A DNA stretch of 64,000 nucleotides from Pollenia angustigena (GCA_930367215.1 OV884060.1:211919253-211983252); one strand, 5' to 3'; positions 1-11,096 are shown, counted from the first letter of the stretch. The notes: generated by a model not told the origin, from the letters alone. Made by a program: numbers and translations.

Positions 1-83
1 ATTAAAATTAAATTTTTAAACCCTTCTACAAAATTGATCCAAGAAACTAAAAAGTATATACATATATTATTAATCCTTTAAGT

Positions 84-230
84 AGCGAAGTTAATTAAAC
101 GATGTCTGGTTTGACCGTGTGTCTGTTGAAATGGGTTTTCCGAAGACCCCAGATATGATGGGGACTCGGCTGGTATATATTTATATTACATATTGTCCGG
201 AAGAGTATACTATTGAAATTCAGATAGGTC
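84..230 (-). repeat. Fragment of interspersed repeat family A
   Basis: Read on the minus strand, this matches the 3' part of the family A copies at 34690-34800 and 41860-42010. It has the block with GGGGTCTTCGGAAAACCCAT, the degenerate GACGGACATCGTT segment and the GGACCATATGTGACATAAAT block. It carries no open frame and is cut by the window start. The family is unclassified. Confidence 0.7.
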
Positions 231-720
231 CACACTGCCTCTAATTTTTACCCATAAATATCAAATGTTTACCCACTAACGTTTACTTTTTAAAGGACTC
301 CTTTTAAGGTTTTACTTAATTTTTTTTCACTTTCACATTAAGTTAACTTAAAAGAAGTCTGGTGGTGAAAATAAACAAAATCGGTTATTGATGACCGAAT
401 TATTTGCACAATAGAGCGCATACCATATGAGCTAAGAGACCAAATTTGGCTCAAATATTTGTTTAATATAAAGAGTATTAAATAAGTTTAGTATTTCACC
501 TGGTCTCTAGACAAATGCCCTTTCGAATTAAGGGCTTCGGTACTATAGTCACCATGCAAAACAAGCTAGATTATTTAACTTGAACTCAAATATTCTCTAT
601 ATATTAGAATTGTTTTGTTTAAAAAATCAGAGAAATCGACCTACTGCTTTAGCAAGTGCCCATGCAAATATGCTCCCGGAATAAAAATTTTGACACGATA
701 GCGCTTATTCTATGTATATG
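231..720. other. AT-rich non-coding stretch, nothing recognised
   Basis: No open frame of note, no inverted termini and no similarity to other parts of the window were seen here. Confidence 0.5.
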
Positions 721-999
721 AGCTAGTGAAGAGTTAAGAGTGAAAAAGCGAACAACTAAGTCCGAAAAGCGAAGAAATAATAAGTTTGTTGCACGATCGC
801 GGTGCTACGCATGCCCATGGCAATCCTCAAAAAAAAAGTAGACCGTATTTAGCCTTTCCTGGAATTTAAGCACGAAAAGAACGTAATTTTATTTTTCAGT
901 AGCAGCTTTTTGGAGCCAAATTTTTTACTGTCAGTTTATTAAAATAAATTAAGAAATTTAAAATAAAAAAAAAAAAAAAAAATAAGAACAATTTTTGAT

Positions 1000-1665
1000 T
1001 TTTAGTTGAACTGTTAATTTTTAATTTTTGATATTCTTTAATTAGGCTTGAGTTCATCAAATTTAATTTTTATTAAATTATTTTCACTGAGGTAAGGAAT
1101 TTTACAACTTGGAATTTTTTTTTTTTTATTAAAATTTATTGATAATTTTTCTTGGCTGAGCTGGGATTTGAACCCGGGTTGATCTTTACATGTTTCAAGA
1201 AACACCACTTTCTATCGTCAGAAGATCTTTGTGTTCTACCCACTGCACCACTGCGGTGCCCGTTACACAGCGTTTACATTTGCCAGTACTAGCAAGACAG
1301 TAAGCATATACATATTAGTTGGCAAAACAATGCAAAAACAAAATAGCTGTAAAAGTGTTTATGTATTAGTGAAAAAGTTTGAATGAATTGCTACTGTCTT
1401 GCCAGTAATGGCAAATGTAAACGCTATGTTAGCCAACAGTCAAACATCAATCTTTAACCAGTAGTACTGGTGGTTCGAAATTTGCTGTTATTATCACCTA
1501 AATTTCAAATTACATGTTGCCTCCTTTTTCCTCTGTTTTTTCGTATTCTTTCTGTCAAGACTTTGTCTTGTAAAATTCCTTCCCTCAGTGAAAATAATTT
1601 AATGAAAATTAAATTTGATGAACTCAAGCCTAATTAAAGAATATCAAAAATTAAAAAAAAAAAAT
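1000..1665 (-). mobile_element. tRNA-carrying inverted-duplication element, copy 1
   Basis: The left side reads as the element in reverse: 3' tail, then a tRNA-like module at 1152-1262, then the leader ending near 1570. From about 1571 to 1660 the 3' tail is repeated in forward orientation, with GAACTCAAGCCTAATTAAAG matching the reverse complement of 1037-1056. A second internal inverted repeat pairs 1268-1303 with 1389-1425 (core ATTTGCCAGTA). Copy 1 is diverged from copies 2 and 3. The flanks are A-rich, so the target duplication cannot be read. Boundaries are approximate. Confidence 0.65.
1152..1262 (-). promoter_or_regulatory. tRNA-like module with RNA polymerase III A and B boxes
   Basis: On the minus strand, TGGTGCAGTGG (1240-1250) fits the A-box consensus TRGYNNARNNG. 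GGTTCAAATCC (1164-1174) fits the B box GGTTCRANNCC. The T-arm-like stem CCGGG/CCCAG closes the loop TTCAAAT with one mismatch. The A-to-B spacing of about 76 bases is longer than in a normal tRNA. I read it as a tRNA-derived SINE head, not a working tRNA gene. No clean acceptor stem was found. Confidence 0.6.
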
Positions 1666-1888
1666 TTAATTTATGTTCCAGATTTTATTACAATCCACAT
1701 TTAAAAAACTGTTGAGAATAACGCTTGAAAGAAAGTTGAAAATAAATGCATTTCTCAACATGAAAATAATTTCCCCATTTTGTCGAGAATGCTATGATTT
1801 TCAAATCATTATCAAGCGTTTGTCGTTTGAAAAAAGGTTTCATTTAAAATCATTTTCCATTTGAAATCAAGTTTTCGCGTTTGTTGGG

Positions 1889-2512
1889 TGTATATAAAGA
1901 GTTATATTTGTAAATAAATAATGAGTTACATACATATATTAACAGGTGTGCCTTGGATTAATATTTGTATGTCTAACAAATACCAGCACAAACGCATAAT
2001 ACCCGCTGCTCGAATAGGGGTAGAGTATAAAAGTACAATCGTGTATAGTTTTTGTTTTGCAATCTTTGCCTACAAAATGTTTACATAAGATTCCCTTTAA
2101 AGATTTATAGACGCACTGACTGGAAGATTTATGGACAGTATAAGTTTTTTTTTTTTCTATCTGTACATACAGGTGTGTCTGGTGTGAATTTAATAATTTC
2201 ATAAAATGCTACACAACTAATAGATAAGTGTTAAATAATTACAAGTTTTTGTTTATAATGAATTCTTTGATTTTTTTTTCTTTCTCTATACAATAAAATC
2301 CCGCCAACACTGTGGTGTGCTAAACTCCACCAACAAACTTACCACATTCATTTACCAAGGCAACCTTTAGTATGGTTTATATTGTCATTCGCATAAAAGC
2401 CGGCGTTTTGTTTTTTTTTTTTTTTGTAGATATTGTGTTGGGGAGTTGTGGGATAGAGAGACAAGAAAAAAAAAACAATGGAAAAGTAAATTATAAAAAA
2501 GGAATGTATGAC
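1889..2512. other. AT-rich non-coding stretch
   Basis: Contains T and A homopolymers (for example near 2410 and 2465) but no supported gene or element ends. The 2505-2512 octamer TGTATGAC is the target duplication of the next element. Confidence 0.5.
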
Positions 2513-3257
2513 CAGTGTTACCACCAGCAAAATTCAAAATTACACTTGAGATGAAGCAAAATTACCCGATTTAAATGAAATTACACCGGATATAAAATTG
2601 AAGTTTTATTTCATAAAAAGGCATTTAAAAAGCAAAAACACAAAAACTCATTGAGAGAAGATCAATATTAGTCAAACTGTTAAGATTCTTATTGTAATTT
2701 TAAATAAATTTACAAAAATAACATTAAAGACTTAAAAATAATTAATAAAACATACATCAAGCTTCTAAAATAATTAGTTTAACTTACACCTTTGGTTGCA
2801 TATATCTAGGGAAGGTTCAAAATACTCATTGCCATTGCTTTATAATGGGTGCTTTTTTTTAGTTTACAAAAGGTTAGCTGTCAAACGAACCGTCATACTG
2901 CTTTCACTTTTAGCTCGAATAGATTCATGCTTGAACAACGCCACCAAATTGGATTAGAGAAAATAAACTGTCAATTAGACTTTAAGGCCGTGCGATGTGA
3001 CACCTCTTGATTGTTTTTCGTAGGGCTGTGAAGTCACTGGTGTATGCTGATAAACCAGGAACAACTGACGTCTTGAAACAAAATTGTTCATTTTATTCTG
3101 GACATGCACTGAAATCGACTCTTGATTTTATTTGGTTATCTGAAGTAAGAATTTTAAATTACACCTGAATTAAACCTAAGAGAAATTACCCACGCTCTAC
3201 CCACGATGGTAAAAATTGTACCAAATTCGGGTAATTACCCACAAAGTGGCAACACTG
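2513..3257. mobile_element. hAT-type miniature element (CAGTGTTRCCAC ends)
   Basis: Begins CAGTGTTACCAC and ends GTGGCAACACTG, a 12-base terminal inverted repeat with one mismatch. A perfect 8-bp direct repeat TGTATGAC flanks it (2505-2512 and 3258-3265). An 8-bp duplication with CA...TG ends is typical of the hAT superfamily. No transposase frame is present, so it is non-autonomous (745 bp). A relative lies at 42851-44221 in inverse orientation. Confidence 0.8.
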
Positions 3258-3265
3258 TGTATGAC

Positions 3266-4394
3266 ACATCCGTCCGTTATTTAAATTTTCGTTTTTTTTT
3301 TTTGCAACATTTTTTAAATCCCGTGCTCTATTTCTTAGTACATACTACATATATTTTTTATTCGGATTTTTTTTTGTTGAACTGACAATTTTGATGAGAT
3401 GTTTTTTTTGTGTATGTTGCAGAATTACACTACATTGTCATGTTGTCATAAATTCCAACATCATAAACGACTGTATGAACCAGTATAATGTGAACTCTAA
3501 AGGTTGTATCTAAAAACTTTGATTATACATACATACATATGTATGTATTTAGGGATGTTCATTTGTAGCAGCTCAATGTAGCAGAAGCAATCATCCATAT
3601 ATTGTAGTAAATTTTATTTCTTTTTTTTTTTCTTTATAGTTTTTATTTCTCTTTTCATAAAAATAAAACAAAACAAAAAGCCAACAATCATGAGTTAGAT
3701 TCAGTAGCACGAGTTAAAACTTATTATCAGTTTGAAGTTTTTTTTTTGTTGTTCATTGACATTAGTTGAAAGTATAACTGACAGTTTGTCGGTCTGCCTG
3801 CCCGCTTGTCTATTTGTAAGTAATATTGTTATGCCAGGGCTTACACCAACCAACCAACTATTTATTTTTTTGATACAATGGATTCTTATTGTTCATTTGT
3901 TCGTTCTACTATTTATTGTATGACTATAATTTCTAGTTTATTTTTCTGCTAAAAAAAATTTTATTTCACTACGTTTATTGATGACAATGATGATGATGTT
4001 GGCGTTGGAGTGTGATTGGTATGAAGATTATGTTTGCTTACCCAACGTCTGCAAAAATATAGGTCACACTTGTATTTCTTTGTATAAGCTAACAAACTAC
4101 TACAAAAAACCAAAACGAACTCTTAATCTTTTACAAATTGTTATTTTTAGTTTTGCCTTTTGTGTTCCATACATTTGTGACAATTCAATTATAGATTTTA
4201 AATAGATGTTTATTCTGCTTTGAAAATAAACGGCTTTTTACATTTGTTTGGTATCTTTAATACGGTTGGAGTTCATTGTCCTGGAAATTTTTAACGATTA
4301 TAAATATTTATGGAATGATAAAGTTAAATAAGCACAAAAAAGTGTTTTAATAATCTGTTTAATTTCAGAGATATGTTTTAAAATAAAAATAGGC
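3266..4394. other. Non-coding stretch without recognised element
   Basis: AT-rich with short simple runs, including ATACATACATATGTATGTAT near 3531. Small open frames here have no recognisable motif and I do not call them genes. Confidence 0.5.
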
Positions 4395-4402
4395 CTTATT
4401 AC

Positions 4403-5185
4403 CAGGGCTGTCAGATATGGCGATTTCTCGCCAAACATGGCGATTTAGAAAAGTGTTTGAAGGTGGGATTTTCCATTTGGCGACTGGAGACTTTTTTTGG
4501 CGGTTTTTGATATAACTGGCGATTTACTTGGTTATTTTTTTTACCATTTATATTATTTAAGCGATTTTCTTTAGCAATTTGTCATTTTTTGTTATCATTA
4601 CTAAAATAAAAATCTGGCAACGTTTTTTTCACATGATTTTTGTTTTGTTATCATTTTAAGTGAATTTTATTTATATTCAGTCACTATTTAATTCTAATAG
4701 TATGTATACAGGTCATACCACCAGTACTGAAATAAATGAGGCTGAAGTGTACGATCTCATAGACTTGTGTACATACTTATGTGATGTTTTCACAACACAA
4801 GTGATTGGACGTGTAGTAAAATTTATATGAAAAACACTCAAAAAACTGAGTGCTTTTCATATAAAGTTTACTACACGTTCAATCACTTGTGTTGTGAAAA
4901 CAGCACATTAATTTTAGTTTTTTTTTTTAACTGAATACCTATATGATCTCCATTCTGTTATTAAAACAAACAATAATTAACAGAAACTACACAAAATTTA
5001 CTTTCGACGACTTTTTTGTTTTTTTTTTCTCAGTTGTTGACGATTTTTGACTGTTATATTACACTAGCTTGTTTTTTGTATGCAAAATTAAATTAAAAAA
5101 AATTTACGAAAACTGAACAAAACTGACGTTTGGCGATTTCTGACATCCGGTTTGGCGATGGAGCTCAAAAAATCTGACAACCCTG
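4403..5185. mobile_element. hAT-type miniature element (CAGGGYTGTCAGAT ends)
   Basis: Starts CAGGGCTGTCAGAT and ends ATCTGACAACCCTG. The perfect octamer CTTATTAC flanks both sides (4395-4402, 5186-5193). Subterminal GGCGATTT motifs recur on both sides. No transposase frame. A third CAGGGTTGTCAGAT end with no visible partner lies at 35836. Confidence 0.82.
4785..4902. repeat. Near-perfect 56-bp-arm hairpin inside the hAT element
   Basis: Left arm 4785-4840 and right arm 4847-4902 are reverse complements with few mismatches, separated by the six bases AAAAAC. The arms start TGTTTTCACAACACAAGTGA. It may be a foldback element that inserted into the surrounding element. No target duplication was established. 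Confidence 0.75.
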
Positions 5186-5429
5186 CTTATTACGGTTCTC
5201 GATGTCAAAAATGACTCTGTAGTAGATTAAAGTTTTACATCACCTGAGTACTTTAATCTACTACAAAATTTGAATTTGAATGCTAAATTTTAGCAAAAAT
5301 TGTGATTCGGATGAATAACTTGTTCACTTAATATTTATACCTCCTAGTGATAATTTTACATATTCTAAGGTTATCGTGCTGACAGATGTCAATACATACA
5401 ATATAATAACTAAGATATGGCAACATTTA

Positions 5430-5533
5430 CATACTTAGCTAATGAGATTATCAATAGTAATAATTGGTAATTTACCACATTTAAACAAAATCTTGCTAAT
5501 GAATTTTTGACTCTCAAGAACAACTTTGATAAC
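5430..5533. repeat. Repeat family E fragment, interrupted at 5533 by a hAT element
   Basis: Shares the TTATCAATAGTAATAATTGG segment and the following CACATTTAA and TTTTTGACTCTCA blocks with 9310-9400. A related, more diverged copy lies at 14760-14830. The family is unclassified. Confidence 0.55.
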
Positions 5534-6626
5534 CAGGAAAACCATAAATTTGCAATTGCATGTTTTTCCTTGAGCGACCAATGAAGGCAGAAACAATATT
5601 TTTATCCGTTTTAGAGCTTTTTGTGAATTTTGGCATCGATTTGTTAGTGCACATTTTACCGTTTGCAGCATTTTTCTTTTGCATAATTTAGTTAAAATAG
5701 TTTTTTTTGCAGCTTTTTTGAAGTCTAAAGCGCATATTTTGCCTTTTTGAGGCTTATGGGCAAATGCTGCGTGACGAACGCTACATTCGCACGCGTTTTC
5801 TGATTGAAATATAAACATTTTTTGGTCTTTCAAAAAAGATAGCTTTAACTTATATATTTTATTTAGTGACATTAATATGTACTTACGAATGGCATTTATC
5901 ATAATTTCTTAGCAAGTATTTGTTGCGAAATAATTGATCACAAAGTTTTGTAACGCACGCTACAAAAAGTGGAAGTAACTTCAAAGGTTGAAGTGCGTTT
6001 TCCCAATTTTTAGCGAATTTGGCATGATAAGGTATACAAAATCTAATTCCTAAAAGAAAGATGACTATAAGAGAATTCTAAACGCACTTACTTGCAGCCA
6101 AAAAATGTTGTGATTTTTTGACAAAAGCCGTGAACCCTTTGTGACGCACGCTACATAACGCACGCTACAGTTTTTCCAGTAGTATTTTATTATTATGTTT
6201 TATTTATTTTTACACAAAAGATTATATTTTTATGAATTGAATTTCTTAAACTGATTTCTTAACTAATGAATATCAACTTTTTTTTTTTAACGAAATTTAT
6301 ATTTTGATAAGTCTGCTGTAAGTGCTATTTTAAGCACAAAAATCACCTAAAATAATGCTAAATTCACGTATAACATTAAGAAATCAGCAGTAGGATTTGG
6401 TAAAAATTATTGCATTAATAATCATTAAAATACATATTTTTTAATATAAAAATGAAATTATACATCTAGTCTTATATTCCATTAAAAAAAAATTCATTTG
6501 AAAAATTTTTGGTTGGTGGACTGGGATTTGCCCATATTTTGATACATGTAAAATTATTTTAGATGCAAATAAAAAAAAAAAATTTTTTTTTGGCAAAATG
6601 TTGGCTTTTCTGTTTTAAATATCTAA

Positions 6627-6853
6627 AGCTTCGTACAGACGATGGTCAGATCTTACAATATTGCAAGCAGGAGTTGCCAACAGCAATATTTTTCTGACAA
6701 TGGTCCATTGTCAGATGCATTACTTTTGCACTTCTGCAAATACAAATGAGCTTACAATGTTCACACAGTTGTAAGACATTTTAGCCAATTTTAATTCAAT
6801 TTAAGCAACGCTGCTTACCAATATTGTAAGATCTGACCATCGTCGAAGCTTTA
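6627..6853. mobile_element. Short TIR element (GATGGTCAGATCTTACAATA arms)
   Basis: Arms GATGGTCAGATCTTACAATA (6641-6660) and its reverse complement near 6823-6842 continue outward to AAAGCTTCG/CGAAGCTTT. It lies inside the 5534-8010 hAT element. Target duplication unresolved. Confidence 0.65.
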
Positions 6854-6956
6854 CTGTATACCCAACGTGTTGCTTCGATTTTGCCATCTACATTTAATTT
6901 TTACTCGAAAAATGTTAGGTTGTCATTTACGATAGATGTTATTTGAAACCTTTATA

Positions 6957-7210
6957 TATCGACCCCTTTGCGCGAAATTATCGTATATGCCAATTTTTTT
7001 GAAATTGAGTTTTTGATGCAATCTTGTTCTACATTCAAAGAGACGTCACCTGACAAAATATTGTACGCGAATTCCACTTCGTTGCTCCAAAAATTGAATG
7101 TATATTTTCATTTTGCTATTGCAAGTGATAGCAGAGAAAAGTAGAAAAATGGCTCTCCTGTAAAATTTGGTTTTTGTAACATACGATAATTTCGCGCAAA
7201 GGGGTCGATA
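6957..7210. mobile_element. TA-flanked miniature element (TATCGACCCCTTTGCGCGAA ends)
   Basis: The left end TATCGACCCCTTTGCGCGAA is mirrored almost perfectly at 7181-7210, giving arms of about 30 bp. TA dinucleotides lie on both sides (6955-6956, 7211-7212), as expected of the Tc1/mariner superfamily. 254 bp, non-coding, nested in the 5534-8010 element. Confidence 0.75.
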
Positions 7211-7249
7211 TAAGCAAAAATTAAGGAAAAATCAATTATGTATATACGT

Positions 7250-7560
7250 TTTTGGCGATGTGTGTAATACATAGATATCTGGACCAATCTCTTAGTATAT
7301 CTGGACCAATCTCTTAGTATACTTAGTATAAAGTGATCTAACGATGTCCATCCGTCCGTCTGGCTGGTTTTCTGTCTACGTTGATCAAATTTGGTAAATA
7401 CATTTAATCTGTACTAAAGACGAAGTCTATGTTAATGGTGAGAATCGGTCTATAGTTTCACATATTACCCATAAAAACATCTTCTCAAATTAGACTCTTT
7501 GTGACCGTTATTATATTAAATTGCCCCAAAAATATTTTACTGCAAATTAAATTCTTTTCG
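7250..7560 (-). repeat. Family V fragment with a 23-bp tandem duplication
   Basis: Resembles the family V copies at 25683-25960 (same orientation) and 59690-60190 (opposite). Shared parts are the CGATGTCCATCCGTCCGT block and the AATGGTGAGAATCGGTC block. Near 7275-7320 the segment ATATCTGGACCAATCTCTTA is present twice in tandem. Confidence 0.6.
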
Positions 7561-8059
7561 AATCAGTTCCCATCTATGAAAAGCTTTAATAACTTCCTTC
7601 TAAATGTTAACATTAATAAACAAGTTAGCGACCGTCCCTTTAAGACAAAAAAAAAAAATGGTTGTTAATATCAAAATTATATTCGGCACAAATAACTCTT
7701 ATATGAATTTAAGCCACATAATAAAACTTTGTTTTAGTGAGCCGATGACTGCCCATCGTTTTCAAATAAGGTTAAATCTGGAAAATTCGTCTGTTTATAC
7801 TATATTGTTTGGGCCTTACCGATTTAGGATGGTTTTTTTTTTTAATGGAACTGTTATTCAATTTTTGAAAATATTTTCATTTAGTTTACAAATCAGCAGG
7901 TTCTGAATTTTTTTGGCATGTTTTTTAATAATTTTCAGGGCATATTTTCAAGTTTTACTGCATATTTATTGCGCAAAACCCGTTTTTAGAGCATATTACT
8001 GGTTTCCCTGTTGATAACAAATATGCAAGTGGCAGTGCAAGAAGTAGCAAAACAAAATA

Positions 8060-8998
8060 CAGTAGACGCTCAGAAATTCGAACTGTCAGAAATTCGAATT
8101 TCCAGAAATTCGAATAAGAATTTCATTACATTTGGTGCTCTAAAATTAGAATCCAAAATTCGAATTTCCGAGCGGTTTTTTTCTTTTTATTGTAATCACT
8201 AAAGTTTTGACAATTTAGTTTAACCAAAATACAAAGTAAATAGGGGTATCCCATTTCAAAAGATGATTTACAGATCTTGTTGATGTTTTTAGAGTTTAAA
8301 AGTCTATTTAGTATGTGTAATACAAACGCCAAAAAACAAAGTCAAATGAACTGAATTGTTATTTTTTGTTATACAGTAGAATCGCGAAAAAGTTTACCAA
8401 AATGTCCCAAGAGTTGTTAACTCCTTCGAAATATTAACTTTTCTAAGTGGGTTTAAATTTGAAAAATATACAATAAAAAACATGGATCTTTCGGAAATAA
8501 CACACTAAACTTATTCCAATGCCTTAGTTTTCATCATAATAAAAAATAAACTTAGATTTTTCATAAGTATTCGCCACAGTCTCGAAAATTTCGGAAAAAA
8601 ATTTGTTTTCGAGATCCATAATCCAACGCTAATAGTTTTCCTTGAATATCTTAATTAATTTTGTTTAAAATCTCTACTTTTGTTTGATGTTTTTTTTTTA
8701 TAAAAACGTTCAGAAAAATTTATCTTTTTAAAGCGACGCAGGAACGCTTAAATTCGGTTAACTTATCCGCGAGATTAACTTTTCCGAGAGTTAACTTTTT
8801 CGCGATTCAACTGTATTTCGATAAGTTTTTTATAGTTTTTATGTTAAATAAACTAAAATTAAAAAAGCATAGTGTTTTATATCTTTATAGTCAAATTTAC
8901 CTAAATTTTTGTATAAAAAAACCGTCCAGATATTCGAATAATTCGTAAATTCGAATAGCCCTTAAAACAAAGTAGTTCAAATTTCCGAGCGTGTACTG
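8060..8998. mobile_element. Pogo-type TA-flanked element, CAGTAGACGCTC/GAGCGTGTACTG ends
   Basis: Left terminus CAGTAGACGCTCAGAAATTC mirrors the right terminus GAAATTTGAAC...GCGTGTACTG. TA flanks are at 8058-8059 and 8999-9000. The motif AAATTCGAA recurs inside both ends, as in pogo/Tigger-type termini. 939 bp including a second element at 8374-8813. No transposase frame remains. Confidence 0.78.
8374..8813. mobile_element. Pogo-type element nested in the 8060-8998 element
   Basis: Starts CAGTAGAATCGCGAAAAAGT and ends CTTTTTCGCGATTCAACTG, nearly perfect inverted repeats. TA flanks are at 8372-8373 and 8814-8815. It inserted after the surrounding element. 440 bp, non-coding. Confidence 0.8.
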
Positions 8999-9149
8999 TA
9001 AAGCAATTTGTTTTTATTTTTGTTTTTTCTTTACCCACTTACAATACAACTATATTTAGAGTTGAAAAGAAACCAACCAATTGTAGTCGGGATTGTAAGA
9101 AAAGATAAACTCACTGTTCATTGTTGTTGTTTTTTTAAAGCTTTGATAT

Positions 9150-9420
9150 TGTTACAAGTAAAACTAGATTGTTTATAATTCTTATTCGTTTAATAGTTTT
9201 ATTTGTATTATATCCTTAGTTTTTCTAAAATCTTTGGGAAAAGTTTCCTGATGATCTGGCCTAAGCAGCCAGTGAAATGCGCATAGGAATAGCTCGTCCC
9301 ACCAATAATAAATTTCAAATTATCAATAGTAATAATTGGGAATTTAGCACATTTAACCAAAACCTTGTTAACGAATTTTTGACTCTCATTAAAAACTTCA
9401 AGAGATTGATTGTCTTTTGT
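9150..9420. repeat. Repeat family E copy
   Basis: About 250 bp similar to 14605-14830. Common stretches include TTGTTACAAGTAAAACT, TTTTTCTAAAATCTTTGG and CCAGTGAAATGCGCATAGG. The end of this copy overlaps the segment also present at 5430-5533. Non-coding and unclassified. Confidence 0.6.
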
Positions 9421-9484
9421 AAAACGGGGGATTTTTTGTAAGTCTTAATACATTTTTTTTTTTATATTTCTAGAACTTTTTGAT

Positions 9485-9560
9485 ATTTTTAGTTAGGCTT
9501 GAGCTCATCATATTTAATTTCATTAAATTATTTTTACTGAAGCAAGGAATTTTTTTTCTT
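9485..9560 (-). repeat. Solo 3'-tail fragment of the tRNA-carrying element
   Basis: TTAGGCTTGAGCTCATCA and the following TTTAATTTCATTAAATTATT match the reversed tail of copies 1-3. The tRNA-like module is absent. Confidence 0.6.
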
Positions 9561-10440
9561 TTTTTAGAACTTTTAATCTAAATTGTTGAATTATTTTTCA
9601 TTCGTTAACTTTCTTACGGACACATTAAATTCCTGATAAGTATTAATCTAATTTCCCACCCTAAACTACTTTTGATAAAAGTATGAATATAAGACATTCA
9701 ATAAACACAAACTTTATTTATTTTATCTGCTACACCCATAAATAGACATTATTATCCAAAAAAAAAAGAAATTATAATGTGTTACAAATTCTTATACGAC
9801 CCAATTACACTTTTTTATGATTGTGTGTATTCGACAACAGGTAAACAAACTTAAAAAAAAAATTTACGACATTAAGTATAAGTAAACTAACTAGGTGATG
9901 TTTTAATTTAGTTTCCATATATTCTCGCTGGTATCATACACAACACAATTATACCAGTATGAGTGCCAGATACAAGTACAACAAGTATGTGCATGCAAAA
10001 ATCTAAACAAGAATTTCTTAGTTGAATGGTGTGTGTAGAAAAGTTAAAATAAATTTTTAAGAAAAACTAAAAAAAGAAATCATACATTTATACAAAAAAA
10101 ATTATGTATTAAAACGTAGTTTAACTTAATCAGTGTTACCAAAAACTTTTTCTGTTAAAATTAAATACATCGGACGAAAACAGTAAACTATGTATAAATA
10201 AAACGAAATGATTTGGCTAAAAACTATGCTTATTTTATAGTAGGTAGCGGATATAAGAAAATGGCACGAACATTTTTCTTTAAGGGTTTTTTTTTTTTTT
10301 TCTTTTAAGCAACTATATTTTATCAGAAATTTATTATTTTTTGTACGTATTTTTATTATTAGACATGGCAAAATATATGTATCAGTTTTTTTCTTGTAAA
10401 AAGTTTTCTTATATAGAATAAAACTTAAGGACAAGCTTAA
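9561..10440. other. AT-rich non-coding stretch
   Basis: Long A and T runs, no recognisable coding motif and no element ends found. Confidence 0.5.
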
Positions 10441-10831
10441 GGGTATGGGGTCTTTCACAGAGGTTGAAAGCTTTCTGTCTGCTATCCACTTGGGGATAGC
10501 AAGAAGCGATTCCTTTGTCTGAAATTCCCAAGGATCTCACAATTTCCGGTCTTAGACCAAGTGTTCCCTGGAAATGTTATTCAGGCACCCGTCTGATGAC
10601 AGCTAAAGTGAGAAGGCGTACATAACTGAGTATCCTGAGTGCAGGCTTACGCCGACGCGTCTCAGGAAAATAGGTGACAACTGATAACATTTAGTCACTG
10701 AAACTCACCTGTATTAAGCCGGCCTAGCGGTGTTGGCAGCCCCAACTCTAGGATCGGAGGCTTTGGCCTAATCAGTCAATCTTCCTAAACTCGTATGATT
10801 ACAGAAACGTCAACAAATTTAAATAATAACG

Positions 10832-10863
<32 letters not shown>

Positions 10864-10985
10864 ATGACGACTTTTGGCTTTAAACAACGGTTTGTTGACG
10901 CCCAATGTTCTTCGTGAACAATTTATTTAAGTATTTTTATGTTATATCGCTGTATCTATGTATATTGTATTTAAATAAAGGACAT
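10441..10985. repeat. GC-richer block with a 30-base C run, possible retroelement fragment
   Basis: From about 10441 to 10800 the base composition is clearly more GC-rich than its surroundings, with no long open frame in either direction. An uninterrupted C30 run occupies 10833-10862. Downstream comes GATGACGACTTTTGGC, and a possible polyadenylation signal AATAAAG lies near 10974. It looks like untranslated sequence of a retroelement, but I cannot match it to a family. The C run may also mark a difficult assembly point. Confidence 0.35.
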
Positions 10986-11096
10986 ATATATAAGGGTATA
11001 TCATCTTACCTTTAACTTACTTTTAACGTAAGGTTTATGCATTTATAGTTGCCATATAAACACAAAAATGAGTTAAATGCAAACAAATAAGCAAAT

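Larger units (their letters stand above)
721..1888 (-). mobile_element. Partial copy of the CCCAAC...GTTGGG element, split by a later insertion
   Basis: Two blocks match the intact copy at 48455-49262 in reverse orientation. Positions about 770-840 share the CACGATCGCGGTGCTAC segment. Positions 1669-1888 share the TTATGTTCCA start, the AAGTTGAAAATAAA segment and the GTTTGTTGGG end. The tRNA-carrying element lies between the blocks, so it inserted later. The left terminal repeat is missing or unrecognisable. The left boundary is approximate. Confidence 0.65.
5534..8010. mobile_element. hAT-like element with nested insertions, 8-bp TSD TTGATAAC
   Basis: Left end CAGGAAAACCATAAATTTGC and right end AGCATATTACTGGTTTCCCTG form imperfect terminal inverted repeats. 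The octamer TTGATAAC is repeated exactly at 5526-5533 and 8011-8018. The ends match the shorter relative at 25484-26307 (CAGGGAAGCC...GGTTTCCCTG). The 2,477 bp body holds miniature elements at 6627-6853 and 6957-7210 and a reversed family V fragment near 7250-7560. No recognisable transposase domain was found in its small frames, so I infer a dead or non-autonomous element. Confidence 0.78.

Noticed and set aside
5435..5902. 155-codon minus-strand frame
   Set aside because: It crosses the boundary at 5533/5534 between family E and a hAT element, so it cannot be an ancestral gene. No known motif.
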